A stretch of DNA of 64,000 nt from Actinomycetota bacterium. GTDB taxonomy: Bacteria > Actinomycetota > Thermoleophilia > Solirubrobacterales > 70-9. Positions 8,363 to 15,695 of this stretch are shown in pieces. The stretch's first letter is position 1, and every line of letters begins with the position of its first letter. A program made the translations under genes and the position numbers. The stretch spans positions 186,001-250,000 of the forward strand of contig JAFDWB010000084.1 of the NCBI GenBank assembly GCA_018268675.1, given 5' to 3'. The notes below the pieces were generated by a model. That model was given only the letters and a program-made list of their open reading frames with translations, was not told the origin of the DNA and made no database searches.

Positions 8363-8704
8363 GTGACCGACGGCGCTCCCGGGCTGGCCGCGCTGGCCGA
8401 GGATCCCTCGGCGGACCTGGTGCGCGACCTGCTGCACGGGGTGATCGACCCCGAGCTCGGCATCGACATCGTCGAGCTCGGCCTGCTCCGCGAGGTGACC
8501 GTGGAGGCGGGAGTCGCCCGCATCCGCTTCACGGTCACCACCCCCGCCTGCCCGCTCTCCGGCTACATCGAAGACGAGATCCACGCTTGCCTCGCGCAGG
8601 CGCCGAACCTGCGGCAGGTCCTCGTCGAGAGCGAGCTCGACCCGCCTTGGCGCCCGGAGGACATGAGCGAGGTCGCTCGCGAGGCGCTCGGATGGAAGGA
8701 TTGA
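8363..8704 (+). CDS. MIP18/SufT-like Fe-S assembly protein
   Basis: A 113-residue MIP18-family (DUF59, PaaD/SufT-like) protein. The family signature is clear: VIDPELGIDIVELGLLREV at the N-terminus and TTPACPLSGYIEDEI, with its conserved cysteine, in the middle, then DPPWRPEDMSE near the end. Relatives help mature [4Fe-4S] proteins. The GTG at 8363 follows the previous stop by 2 nt, and the gene overlaps the next start at 8692. Its place after RIC and DUF2249 genes suggests repair or rebuilding of clusters after NO stress. Confidence 0.87.
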   Translation: MTDGAPGLAALAEDPSADLVRDLLHGVIDPELGIDIVELGLLREVTVEAGVARIRFTVTTPACPLSGYIEDEIHACLAQAPNLRQVLVESELDPPWRPEDMSEVAREALGWKD

Positions 8705-9912
8705 GCGACCCGACCGGGCTCGGCTCCTCGCGCCTGCTGAGGCGGGCGCCGCTTCTCGCCGCGGCCCTCGTCGCGCTCCTGGCGGGCCTCTGGGCCGGCC
8801 TGCTGCGCCTCGGGATCGGCCTGCCGCCATTGCGCCCGCAGCTGGCCGGCCTGCACGGTCCGCTGCTGGTACTCGGCTTCCTCGGCACCCAGATCGGCCT
8901 CGAGCGGGCGGTGGCGCTGCGCCGGCCGATTCCCTGGCCTTATCTCGCTCCTACCTTCGCGGCCGCAGGCGCCATCTGGCTCCTGGTCGGGCTGCCCAGC
9001 TCGATCGGCCGGCTCCTGCTGGCGCTCGGCGGTGCCGCCCTCTGTGCCGTCTTCATCGCCGTCCATCGGATCGATCCGACCTGGCACAACGCCGTGATGG
9101 GGCTCGGGGCGGTGGCCTGGATGGCGGGAGCGATCGTCTGGCTGGTCGACGATCAGGTCGCTCGCGCGATGCCGTTCCTGGCGGCGTTCCTGGTGCTGAC
9201 GATCGTCGGCGAGCGCCTGGAGCTCTCGAGGATGCGCCGGCCTGCGCCGCGCGCCCGGTCGGTGCTGCTCCTCGCGATCGCCCTCTTCGCCGGCGGCGTC
9301 GTCCTGACCTTGTCGGACCCCGGGCTCGGCGTCCGCGTCGCCGGGGCGGGTCTGCTCGCGCAGGCTGCCTGGCTGGCGCACTACGACGTCGCTCGCCGTA
9401 CGATCCGGATGGTAGGCCTCACCCGCTACATGGCAGTCGCATTGCTCGCCGCCTACTGGTGGCTCGCGGTGGCCGGGGCGCTCTGGCTCTGGGCCGGGGA
9501 ACTCCCGCCGGCCGGCTCCACCTATGACGCGATGGTGCACACCATCTTCCTCGGCTTCGTCTTCTCGATGGTCTTCGCGCACGCGCCGGTGATCGTGCCC
9601 GCGGTGCTGGGCGTCGCCCTGCCGTACCGGCGGGCGATGTATGCCCCGCTGGCGCTCCTGCATGCCGGGCTCGCCCTGCGGCTGTTCGGCGACCTGCAAG
9701 GGGACGTCGCGATCTGGCAGTGGGGCGGAGGGCTGGACGAGGCCGCGATCCTGGCCTTCATCGGCCTTGCCGCCTGGAGCGCGATGAAAGCCCGGCGGCC
9801 TCGGCTCGGGGCCGGCGGTCTGGAACCACGACAGAGCGGGGCATCGCCCCGACCGGCCGCCGGGGCACCGGGCCCGCAGCCGCCCAGACGTGGACATATC
9901 CGATCCAGGTGA
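8692..9912 (+). CDS. NnrS-like polytopic membrane protein, first copy
   Basis: A 406-residue protein with about twelve hydrophobic segments. The pattern LHGPLLVLGFLGTQIGLERAVAL and later VHTIFLGFVFSMVFAHAPVIVPAVLG resembles the NnrS family, heme/copper membrane proteins linked to NO tolerance in other bacteria. Histidines in these helices could bind metal or heme. The ATG at 8692 (MEGLSDPTG) overlaps the SufT-like gene by 13 nt. Upstream extensions of the frame are shadow sequence. The last 155 bases overlap the end of the convergent ctaA gene. The family assignment rests on recalled motifs, so I hold it with moderate confidence. Confidence 0.72.
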   Translation: MEGLSDPTGLGSSRLLRRAPLLAAALVALLAGLWAGLLRLGIGLPPLRPQLAGLHGPLLVLGFLGTQIGLERAVALRRPIPWPYLAPTFAAAGAIWLLVGLPSSIGRLLLALGGAALCAVFIAVHRIDPTWHNAVMGLGAVAWMAGAIVWLVDDQVARAMPFLAAFLVLTIVGERLELSRMRRPAPRARSVLLLAIALFAGGVVLTLSDPGLGVRVAGAGLLAQAAWLAHYDVARRTIRMVGLTRYMAVALLAAYWWLAVAGALWLWAGELPPAGSTYDAMVHTIFLGFVFSMVFAHAPVIVPAVLGVALPYRRAMYAPLALLHAGLALRLFGDLQGDVAIWQWGGGLDEAAILAFIGLAAWSAMKARRPRLGAGGLEPRQSGASPRPAAGAPGPQPPRRGHIRSR

Positions 9913-10810
9913 GCGTCGCCAGCACCACGTGCACCCAGACGATCTCGGTCGGGAGGGCGAGCGCGTACTGGGTGATGCCGACCACACCCTGCGCCGCCAG
10001 CAGCAGGCAGACGAAGGTGAGGGTGACGACGACCTCGGCGCTCGCGCCGCGCCGGCGTGAGAGCCACCAGGCGCCGACGGTCGCCAGACCGAGGACGGTG
10101 ACGATGAGGCCGTGCGCGGCGACGAGCGCGGCCAGGGTCGCATCGCCCCACCAGCCGATCCGGTGAACCATCTGGCCCGTCCCCGAGGCGCCCGCGTGAG
10201 GGCCCGCGGCCGTCGCCGCACTGCCGAGCACGATCACCACGGCCGCCCAGCCGACGAGCACCCGAAGGCCGAGAACCGTGGCTCGATCGCCACCGGAAAG
10301 CCCGATCTCCTCGGGCTCCAGGCGCGAGCGTCGCCACAACTCGAAGGCGGCGATGAGGATGAGCATCGAGATCCAATAGTGCGCCATCACCCAGACCGGC
10401 GCGAGTTTGTAGAGGACCGACTCGCCGCCGACGATCGCCTGGACGAGCACGCCGAACGGCAGTAGCGCGGCAAGCAGCCGGAGATCCCTCCGTGGCGGTC
10501 GCAAGGGACGTCGCAGGTAGGCGCCGACCCAGGCGGCAAGAGCGGCCGCGGAGACCAAGACGATGAAGACGCGGTTGCCGAACTCGATCAGCGAGTAGCT
10601 CTTCAATGGCGGATGGAACGAGGAGGTCGTGCACCTCGGCCAACTGGAGCAGCCGAGTCCCGAGCCCGTGAGCCGGACGGCGGCACCGGTGAAGACGACC
10701 ACGGTCAGCGTCACCAGGGCGGCGAGGGCGACCTTTTCGTAGGTGGCCGCGCCGATCGACCAGCGCTCGCGTCGACCGACGAGCCCGCCCGATCGCGATG
10801 CACCGATCAC
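9758..10810 (-). CDS. ctaA: Heme A synthase CtaA
   Basis: A 350-residue polytopic membrane enzyme that converts heme O to heme A for aa3-type oxidases. The extracytoplasmic loop motif GSGLGCSSWPRC after GAAVRLT is diagnostic, and paired histidines in the helices (EFGNRVF, MAHYWIS, MVHRIG, AAHGLIV) fit the two four-helix halves. The start is GTG 10810, which overlaps the hemQ stop (GTGA), so the two are translationally coupled. The C-terminal tail after about 9885 is not conserved-looking and overlaps the 3' end of the NnrS-like gene on the other strand. The product fits with the CtaD gene at 29.8-31.8 kb. Confidence 0.9.
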   Translation of the reverse strand: MIGASRSGGLVGRRERWSIGAATYEKVALAALVTLTVVVFTGAAVRLTGSGLGCSSWPRCTTSSFHPPLKSYSLIEFGNRVFIVLVSAAALAAWVGAYLRRPLRPPRRDLRLLAALLPFGVLVQAIVGGESVLYKLAPVWVMAHYWISMLILIAAFELWRRSRLEPEEIGLSGGDRATVLGLRVLVGWAAVVIVLGSAATAAGPHAGASGTGQMVHRIGWWGDATLAALVAAHGLIVTVLGLATVGAWWLSRRRGASAEVVVTLTFVCLLLAAQGVVGITQYALALPTEIVWVHVVLATLTWIGYVHVWAAAGPVPRRPVGAMPRSVVVPDRRPRAEAAGLSSRSRRQGR

Positions 10811-11520
10811 GCGCCAGGCGAGACGGAAACCCGCCCTCCCACGACCGTAGGCGCCCCGTCGAGGGCGTCGAGGGCGCGGCTCACCGACGTCGAGACGCAG
10901 GTGAGCATCGGGGTTTCGCGCTCGGTGTACTCGCTCGACTCGGTCGGCCGCAGGTCGCTCACCAGTTCGAGGAATTCGCCCGGGTCGTCGCCCTCGAAGC
11001 AGACCACGAACTCCTGGTCGTCGATCCCGTAGGAGTAGGTCGTGTTGATCGTGATCTCCGGGTACCTGCGGCCGATCTCGATGTGGCTTTTCATGATCCG
11101 ACCGCGCTCGGCGGGCTCGAGGCCGTACCAGCGGCGCTGCTTCACCATCGGATAGAGGAAGAGGTACTTGCGGTCGGAGACGCAGATCTCGGGCCTTGCC
11201 TTCTCCTCCGAGTAGGGCGACTTTTTCGTCATCGAGAGGAACGAGTAGGGCGTCTCGCACCACTTCGCCAGGCCCGACTGGCCGAGCACGACGTGGAAGG
11301 TGTGGATGTCCTCCAGGTTGGCGCTCTGGCTGAGCAGCACCAGGTCGACGTCGCCACGCGTTCCTATGGTTGAGTAGGCGCGCAGCGACCGGTCGATGCC
11401 GAAGTCCTCGCAGGCGGCGAGGAACTCCTGCTTGTCGGCGGCGCGCAGGTCGGCGGGATTCCGGCGCCAGGCAGGGTCAACCTTGAAGAAGCTGAATTTG
11501 GCGAACGTGCGGTCATTCAT
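10807..11520 (-). CDS. hemQ: Chlorite dismutase-family HemQ (coproheme decarboxylase type)
   Basis: A 237-residue Cld-family protein. In actinobacteria this family member normally acts as coproheme decarboxylase, the last step of heme b synthesis. The proximal heme histidine is in MKSHIEIGRRYP (His146), and KQRRWYGLEPAERG carries Tyr132, the expected radical tyrosine of HemQ enzymes. A true chlorite dismutase would need a distal arginine that I cannot place. ATG 11520 is preferred over an upstream ATG at 11538. It is divergent from the SufR-like regulator, with the palindrome at 11554-11578 between them, and is followed by ctaA in an operon. Confidence 0.88.
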   Translation of the reverse strand: MNDRTFAKFSFFKVDPAWRRNPADLRAADKQEFLAACEDFGIDRSLRAYSTIGTRGDVDLVLLSQSANLEDIHTFHVVLGQSGLAKWCETPYSFLSMTKKSPYSEEKARPEICVSDRKYLFLYPMVKQRRWYGLEPAERGRIMKSHIEIGRRYPEITINTTYSYGIDDQEFVVCFEGDDPGEFLELVSDLRPTESSEYTERETPMLTCVSTSVSRALDALDGAPTVVGGRVSVSPGA

Positions 11521-11553
11521 CGAAAGCCCACCCGGCATCCAGGGCGCGGTGTG

Positions 11554-11578
11554 TTTTTCACAGGGTACATGTGCAAAA
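11554..11578. promoter_or_regulatory. Palindromic operator, site 5, between hemQ and the SufR-like gene
   Basis: Left arm TTTTTCACA, spacer GGGTACA, right arm TGTGCAAAA. The arms pair at eight of nine positions. It lies 11 nt before the regulator start at 11590 and 33 nt before the hemQ start at 11520, so it could control both directions and autoregulate the regulator. Confidence 0.72.
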
Positions 11579-11589
11579 ATAGGAGAGTA

Positions 11590-12261
11590 ATGGATCTACC
11601 GAGCAACGGCGACGACGTACTGACCCAGCGCACCCGTGCGCGGATGTTCTCCTGGCTCGCCGAGCACCGGGGACCCGCGAGCACCGAGGAACTCGCCGCC
11701 GCGGTCGGGTTGCACCCGAACGGAGTGAGACGTCACCTCGAGCGGATGCAGGAAGCGGGGCTGGTCGAGCGCAGCCGCAGCACGGGCCGGCGGGGTCGGC
11801 CCGGGGACCTCTGGGCGATCGCCGCCGATGCGGATCCTGGCGGGGAGCGTCCCAGCGGCTATACCGATCTCGCCCGTTGGTTGGCCCGCGCCATCCCGCC
11901 GGGCCGCAACCGCCTGCGGGAAGTCGAGAAGGCCGGGAGGGAAATCGGCCGGGAGCTCGCGCCGAGCGGTCCACAGGACGATCCCACCGAGGGCTTCCGC
12001 CAAGCGCTTGCCTCGCTCGGCTTCCGGCCCGCCCTCGAACCCAAGGCCGAAGGCGGCTTCGTCTGCAGGCTCGAAAACTGCCCTTACAAGGAGTCGGTCC
12101 GCGAGAACCAGCCCATCGTCTGCGCCTTGCACAAGGGCATCACCAGCGGCCTCCTGGCGGAATTCCTCCCGGAGGCCCGCCTGGTCGGCTTCGAACCGCA
12201 CGACCCCGACGTCGCCGGCTGCATCGCCAGCGTCTCGGGATCGATCGACGGTGACGACTGA
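11590..12261 (+). CDS. SufR-like winged-helix regulator with C-terminal cysteine cluster
   Basis: A 223-residue DeoR/ArsR-like regulator. Residues 12-80 form a winged helix (TRARMFSWLAEHRGPAST, ELAAAVGLHPNGVRRHLERM). The C-terminal part carries Cys159, Cys164, Cys178 and Cys211, including the stretch ENCPYKESV and a C-x13-C spacing, much like the [4Fe-4S]-binding SufR repressors of cyanobacteria and mycobacteria. ATG 11590 has AGGAGAG just upstream. The best-matching copies of the regional palindrome include the one at its own promoter. It overlaps the next gene by 11 nt. I infer that it senses NO, oxygen or cluster status and controls the regulon. No suf operon is present in the window. Confidence 0.8.
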   Translation: MDLPSNGDDVLTQRTRARMFSWLAEHRGPASTEELAAAVGLHPNGVRRHLERMQEAGLVERSRSTGRRGRPGDLWAIAADADPGGERPSGYTDLARWLARAIPPGRNRLREVEKAGREIGRELAPSGPQDDPTEGFRQALASLGFRPALEPKAEGGFVCRLENCPYKESVRENQPIVCALHKGITSGLLAEFLPEARLVGFEPHDPDVAGCIASVSGSIDGDD

Positions 12262-13552
12262 CCCCTCCGCTGTCGTCGCCGGCCCGTTGCCGCAAGGGCG
12301 TCGCTGCCGGCATCGGCCGGTACCACGCCGCGACGGTGACCTGCGTCCGACCGACGTGGTCGGATCCTTCTTCGTCTGCGGCATCGCCTTCCTGCTCGCC
12401 GCCGCCCTCGCCGGTCTGATCCAGACCGTCTCGCCCTGGCCGTGGGGAAGCTGGCTGGCGCTGCACCTGGCCTTCGTCGGCGGTGTCTCCCAGCTCGTCC
12501 TCGGGGCCAGTCAGTTCTTTGTCGGAGCGTTCCTCGCCACCGACCCGCCCCCACGTCCGCTGGTCCGCGCCGAGCTGCTGCTCTGGAACCTCGGCGCGAT
12601 TCTCCTCGCCGTCGCCGTGCCCGCGACCGCCGGCGCGGCGATCTGGCTCGCCGTCGGCTGCCTGGTCTTCTCGCTCGGGCTGTGGAGCGTCTCGATAGGG
12701 CTGATGTGGCGCCGTTCACTGCGCCGGACGGTCTGGGCGATCGGCTGGTACAGCAGCGGTGCGCTCTTCCTCGGCTTCGGTGTGATAGCCGGTTCCCTGC
12801 TTGCGCACGCCGTGCCGTGGAGCCACGGCGATCTACTCGCCGCCCACATGTCACTGAATCTCGCAGGCTGGTTCGGTGGCGCGATCGTCGGCACCATGCA
12901 CACGTTCTACCCCTCATTGACCCAGACCCAGCTGCGCTTCCCGCGCCTGCAGGGACTCACGTTCGCCGCCTGGACGGCAGGCGTGGTGGCGCTGGCGATC
13001 GGCTACACCTGGGGCGTCGACCCCCTGGCCGTCGCCGGCTGGCTCCTGCTCTGCCTGGGCGCCGTGGGGTTGCTCGCGAACGTCGCGGCATGCCTGCGCG
13101 GTGCGAGCGGGCCTCTGTCGCTGGCCGCCCGGATCGTCGGGGCCGCCCAGCCGTTCTTGCTCGCCGCGTTGCTCATCGCCACGATCTCGGCCGTGGACGG
13201 CGGACCCGAGCAGGCGCTCACCGGGACCTCACGCGCCGTCGTCGGCACGCTCCTGGTCGCCGGCTGGATCGGCCTCACCGTCCTCGGCTCACTGTTGCAC
13301 CTGCTGGCGGTGGTGATCCGCGTCCGGGGCGGCTTTGCCGCCCCGATGCCGGTCGCGAGGCCTCGGCTCGACGGCGCGATCGCGGCGCTGGCGATGACGG
13401 CGATCGCAGCGCTGTCTCTCGCCCAGGGAACCGGCATCGGCGGTCTGCACGGCCCCGCAGGCCTGCTGCTGCTCGCCGTCTACCTGGTCCTCGGGACGCG
13501 CGTCGCGCAACTCGCAGGCCGCGTCATCGTCTGCGCCCGTCCCAGCATCTGA
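12251..13552 (+). CDS. NnrS-like polytopic membrane protein, second copy
   Basis: A 433-residue protein with roughly twelve membrane helices. HMSLNLAGWFGGAIVGTMHTF followed by YPSLTQTQLRFP, and conserved histidines in LALHLAFVGGVSQ and LLHLLAVVIRV, resemble NnrS or heme-copper oxidase-like proteins. The start is GTG 12251, overlapping the regulator stop by 11 nt. Longer versions of the frame are shadow sequence of the regulator gene. The first third matches the small protein at 3931-4410. It probably acts in NO handling or electron flow at the membrane. The exact family is uncertain. Confidence 0.72.
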   Translation: MTTDPSAVVAGPLPQGRRCRHRPVPRRDGDLRPTDVVGSFFVCGIAFLLAAALAGLIQTVSPWPWGSWLALHLAFVGGVSQLVLGASQFFVGAFLATDPPPRPLVRAELLLWNLGAILLAVAVPATAGAAIWLAVGCLVFSLGLWSVSIGLMWRRSLRRTVWAIGWYSSGALFLGFGVIAGSLLAHAVPWSHGDLLAAHMSLNLAGWFGGAIVGTMHTFYPSLTQTQLRFPRLQGLTFAAWTAGVVALAIGYTWGVDPLAVAGWLLLCLGAVGLLANVAACLRGASGPLSLAARIVGAAQPFLLAALLIATISAVDGGPEQALTGTSRAVVGTLLVAGWIGLTVLGSLLHLLAVVIRVRGGFAAPMPVARPRLDGAIAALAMTAIAALSLAQGTGIGGLHGPAGLLLLAVYLVLGTRVAQLAGRVIVCARPSI

Positions 13553-13562
13553 TGAGGAAGCC

Positions 13563-13932
13563 ATGAAGCAAGCCGAGGCCCTCCGGCCACTCTCCCGCGA
13601 CCGACGAGTTCCTGGCCTTCTGGAACCTCCATGGCAGCCGTCACTTCGGGATCGAGGAGGAGGTGCTGCTGCCGGGCCGGGCGGCCTACGGCGAGGTCGA
13701 CCATGACGGCGTCGCGCGGATGCTCGAGGAGCACCTGGCGATCCGCCGCGAGGTGCTACGACTCCAGGCGGGCGAACTTTCGATCGGAGAGATCCACCTG
13801 CTCGGGAACCTCCTGCACGACCACGTCCGGTTCGAGGAGCGGGTGCTGTTCGTGGCGGCCGAAGAGGCGCTCGACGCGGTCTCCCTCGCCCGTCTGGCGA
13901 CCGCGATAGAGGCGGCAGAGCCCGACCCTTGA
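13563..13932 (+). pseudogene. Hemerythrin-domain protein, frameshifted/internally deleted
   Basis: ATG 13563 begins a typical hemerythrin N-terminus, KQAEALRPLSRD, in one frame. The rest of the domain (DEFLAFWNLHGSRHFGIEEEV, MLEEHLAIRREVL, LLHDHVRFEERVLF) continues in another frame to the TGA at 13930-13932. Compared with intact relatives, about 25-30 residues containing the first helix after LSRD are missing, and the junction near 13600 shifts frame. A shorter product from GTG 13660 is possible but would lack iron ligands. The gene follows the second NnrS-like gene by 10 nt. An assembly error could give the same picture. Confidence 0.65.
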
Positions 13933-13957
13933 TCGCGAGCACGTCTGCCTTCATGGT

Positions 13958-13982
13958 ATTTTCACATCCTTAGTGTCCAAAA
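13958..13982. promoter_or_regulatory. Palindromic operator, site 6, before the second fdxA
   Basis: Left arm ATTTTCACA, spacer TCCTTAG, right arm TGTCCAAAA. It ends 25 nt before the ferredoxin start codon at 14008. Confidence 0.65.
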
Positions 13983-14007
13983 GATGTCGAGACCCGGAGG
14001 AGTCGGA

Positions 14008-14274
14008 ATGGCCTACGTGATCACCGAGCCGTGCATCGGCACCAAGGACAATTCCTGCGTCGAGGTCTGTCCGGTCGACTGCATCCATCCGACCCCCGAC
14101 GAGGGGGGCTACGAGGCAGCGGAGATGCTCTTCATCGATCCCGACGAGTGCATCGACTGCGACGCCTGCGTCGAGGCCTGCCCGGTCGACGCGATCTTCG
14201 CCGAGGACTCGGTCCCGGCTGAATGGGCCCATTACATCGATCGCAACGCCGCGTATTACCGACAGGGCAGGTAG
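14008..14274 (+). CDS. fdxA: 7Fe ferredoxin, second copy
   Basis: An 88-residue FdxA-type ferredoxin, nearly identical over its first 32 residues and both cluster motifs to the product at 4454-4723, but with a different C-terminus ([21 protein letters not shown]). It would carry one [3Fe-4S] and one [4Fe-4S] cluster. ATG 14008 has GGAGGAG upstream. The in-frame ATG at 13984 would extend into the operator. The next gene starts directly after its stop codon, so it heads a three-gene operon under site 6. Confidence 0.92.
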   Translation: MAYVITEPCIGTKDNSCVEVCPVDCIHPTPDEGGYEAAEMLFIDPDECIDCDACVEACPVDAIFAEDSVPAEWAHYIDRNAAYYRQGR

Positions 14275-14742
14275 ATGCCTCCGCTCGCCGCGTCGGTCCC
14301 ACTGGTCGCCGTGAGCGCTGTCGCCTCGGCGGTCTGGATCGGAGGCCTCGTGGCGATCTTCATTGTCGCCCGGGTCGCGTCCGCGACACTCGACCAGGAA
14401 CAGCGGATCAGCTTCTTCCGCGCCCTCGGCCGCACCTACGGGATCGTCGGCGGCGTGGCGCTCCTCGTCGCACTCGCCGGCGGCGCGGTCCTGCTCGACG
14501 GCCACCCCTGGGATGTCCTCTTGATCGCCACGGCGATCGTCGCGGGAGCGTTGGTGGCGGCGACCATCGCCGGGATCGCGCAGGCACGGGCGATGACGCG
14601 CCTTCGCCGACGTGCCATTTCCGGGCCGACCCTGCTGCGAGAGCAGGTCCGTCGCGGTGCCGTCATCGCGGCGACCCTACGCGGTCTGATCGCCCTGCTC
14701 ACGCTGACCCTCGTCGTACTGGGCTCGGCCTTGGTCGCCTAG
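14275..14742 (+). CDS. Small four-helix integral membrane protein
   Basis: A 155-residue protein with four hydrophobic segments: VAVSAVASAVWIGGLVAIFIV, YGIVGGVALLVALAGGAVLL, VLLIATAIVAGALVAATIAG and GLIALLTLTLVVLGSALVA. The loops are rich in arginine. The layout recalls CopD-like or DUF4149-like membrane proteins, but I cannot name the family. The ATG directly follows the ferredoxin stop (TAGATG), so the two are probably co-translated, which hints at a membrane partner for the ferredoxin. That is inference. Confidence 0.75.
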   Translation: MPPLAASVPLVAVSAVASAVWIGGLVAIFIVARVASATLDQEQRISFFRALGRTYGIVGGVALLVALAGGAVLLDGHPWDVLLIATAIVAGALVAATIAGIAQARAMTRLRRRAISGPTLLREQVRRGAVIAATLRGLIALLTLTLVVLGSALVA

Positions 14743-14813
14743 CGTGGACGAGAGCACGCACTCCCATCGGCCAAATCGCCTCCTATGGGGCGGTTGAGGT
14801 GGCGGCGGCCGAC

Positions 14814-15026
14814 ATGACCCGCGAGGAGTGGGTCCGCGCGTTCTGCGCCGAGCTTGGGGTCGCCGCGCCGACGCCGGAGGAGGAAGCGGCGCTGCTCGGA
14901 CTGGCGGCGATCGCCGCGCACGACTCGGAGCGGCCCGCCGCCCCGCTCGCCTGCTGGGCCGCAGGTCGGACGGGACGGTCCGCCGACGAAATCCGCGACA
15001 TCGCCCGCGAGATCAATCCCGTCTAG
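14814..15026 (+). CDS. DUF6457-like small protein
   Basis: A 70-residue protein beginning MTREEWVRAFCAELGV and containing LLGLAAIAAHDSERPAAPLACWAAG and EIRDIAREINPV. This is the pattern of a short actinobacterial family, which I recall as DUF6457, often found near molybdenum cofactor genes. GAGGTGG lies about 10 nt before ATG 14814. An in-frame GTG at 14799 is an alternative. It is the last gene of the fdxA unit. Function is unknown. Its place between ferredoxin and nitrate reductase genes is consistent with a cofactor role. Confidence 0.7.
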   Translation: MTREEWVRAFCAELGVAAPTPEEEAALLGLAAIAAHDSERPAAPLACWAAGRTGRSADEIRDIAREINPV

Positions 15027-15365
15027 TCCGCTTGCCGCTCGGTCCGCCCGTCAGAGATGCCAGCCTCAGCGACTGTCCGAGCGAGCTCGGTTGGCGATAA
15101 TTACATTCAGAGTGTGTAAAATGGATATCGACATGGTCGTCACCAGTCCTGACAGCATCAACCCTGGCTCGCTGATCACCGAGGACGCGAGGAGAGAAGC
15201 TCCTCCTGCGCGCCTGCCTATCTGTTGTCAGGCTTGGGTCGCCGAGTCCCGTCACGTCCTACGCCATCCACGGCAGCAGCGACCGAGTTCCCGCACGCCC
15301 GGAGACGCCGATGCCGAGACTCCAGACTCCGGCGAGGAGCCGGATCTGCGAACCGAAGGAGTCTC
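15027..15365 (+). other. Region before the Rieske gene, with a doubtful 82-residue ORF
   Basis: No clear gene lies here. Operator site 7 is at 15097-15121. An ORF from ATG 15121 to the TGA at 15367-15369 overlaps the Rieske start in an ATGA arrangement, which is operon-like, but its translation reads like noise and its start codon lies on the edge of the operator. It could instead be a long leader for the Rieske gene. Confidence 0.35.
15097..15121. promoter_or_regulatory. Palindromic operator, site 7, upstream of the Rieske gene
   Basis: Left arm ATAATTACA, spacer TTCAGAG, right arm TGTGTAAAA. It lies 244 nt before the Rieske start at 15366, the greatest distance of the set. Confidence 0.55.
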
Positions 15366-15683
15366 ATGAGCACGATGCTTACCGTCTGTTCTTCGCAGGA
15401 TCTGGCCGCCGGGGCGATGCGCCTGACCAGGTGGAAAGACCAGGAGATCCTCATCGCCAATTGCGACGGTGTCTTCCACGCGATGGAGGATCGCTGCTCC
15501 CACGATGACGGCCCACTTCACGAGGGCAGGCTCGACTCCGCGGCCTGCACCGTCGAATGCCCGCGCCACGGTTCGATCTTTGACCTGGGCAGCGGGCGAC
15601 CGCTTTGTCTCCCGGCCTATAAGCCGGTCGCCACCTTCCCGGTTCGCCTGGAGAGCGGCGTGATCAAGATCGAGGTCGACTGA
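15366..15683 (+). CDS. Rieske [2Fe-2S] ferredoxin-like protein
   Basis: A 105-residue single-domain Rieske protein. The cluster ligands are in DRCSHDDGPLHEG (C-x-H) and ECPRHGSIFDL (C-x2-H), and the C-terminal strand TFPVRLESGVIKIEVD is typical of NirD or dioxygenase-type ferredoxins. GAAGGAG precedes ATG 15366. It could deliver electrons to a reductase or help Fe-S metabolism, since Rieske proteins of this size also occur in suf operons. The adjacent narI gene converges on it with only 12 bases between the stops. Confidence 0.9.
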   Translation: MSTMLTVCSSQDLAAGAMRLTRWKDQEILIANCDGVFHAMEDRCSHDDGPLHEGRLDSAACTVECPRHGSIFDLGSGRPLCLPAYKPVATFPVRLESGVIKIEVD

Positions 15684-15695
15684 GGGGACGGGACA

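Noticed and set aside
10807-11520. True chlorite dismutase for perchlorate/chlorate use
   Set aside because: The heme-synthesis context (ctaA overlap) and Tyr132 fit HemQ, and no (per)chlorate reductase genes are present.
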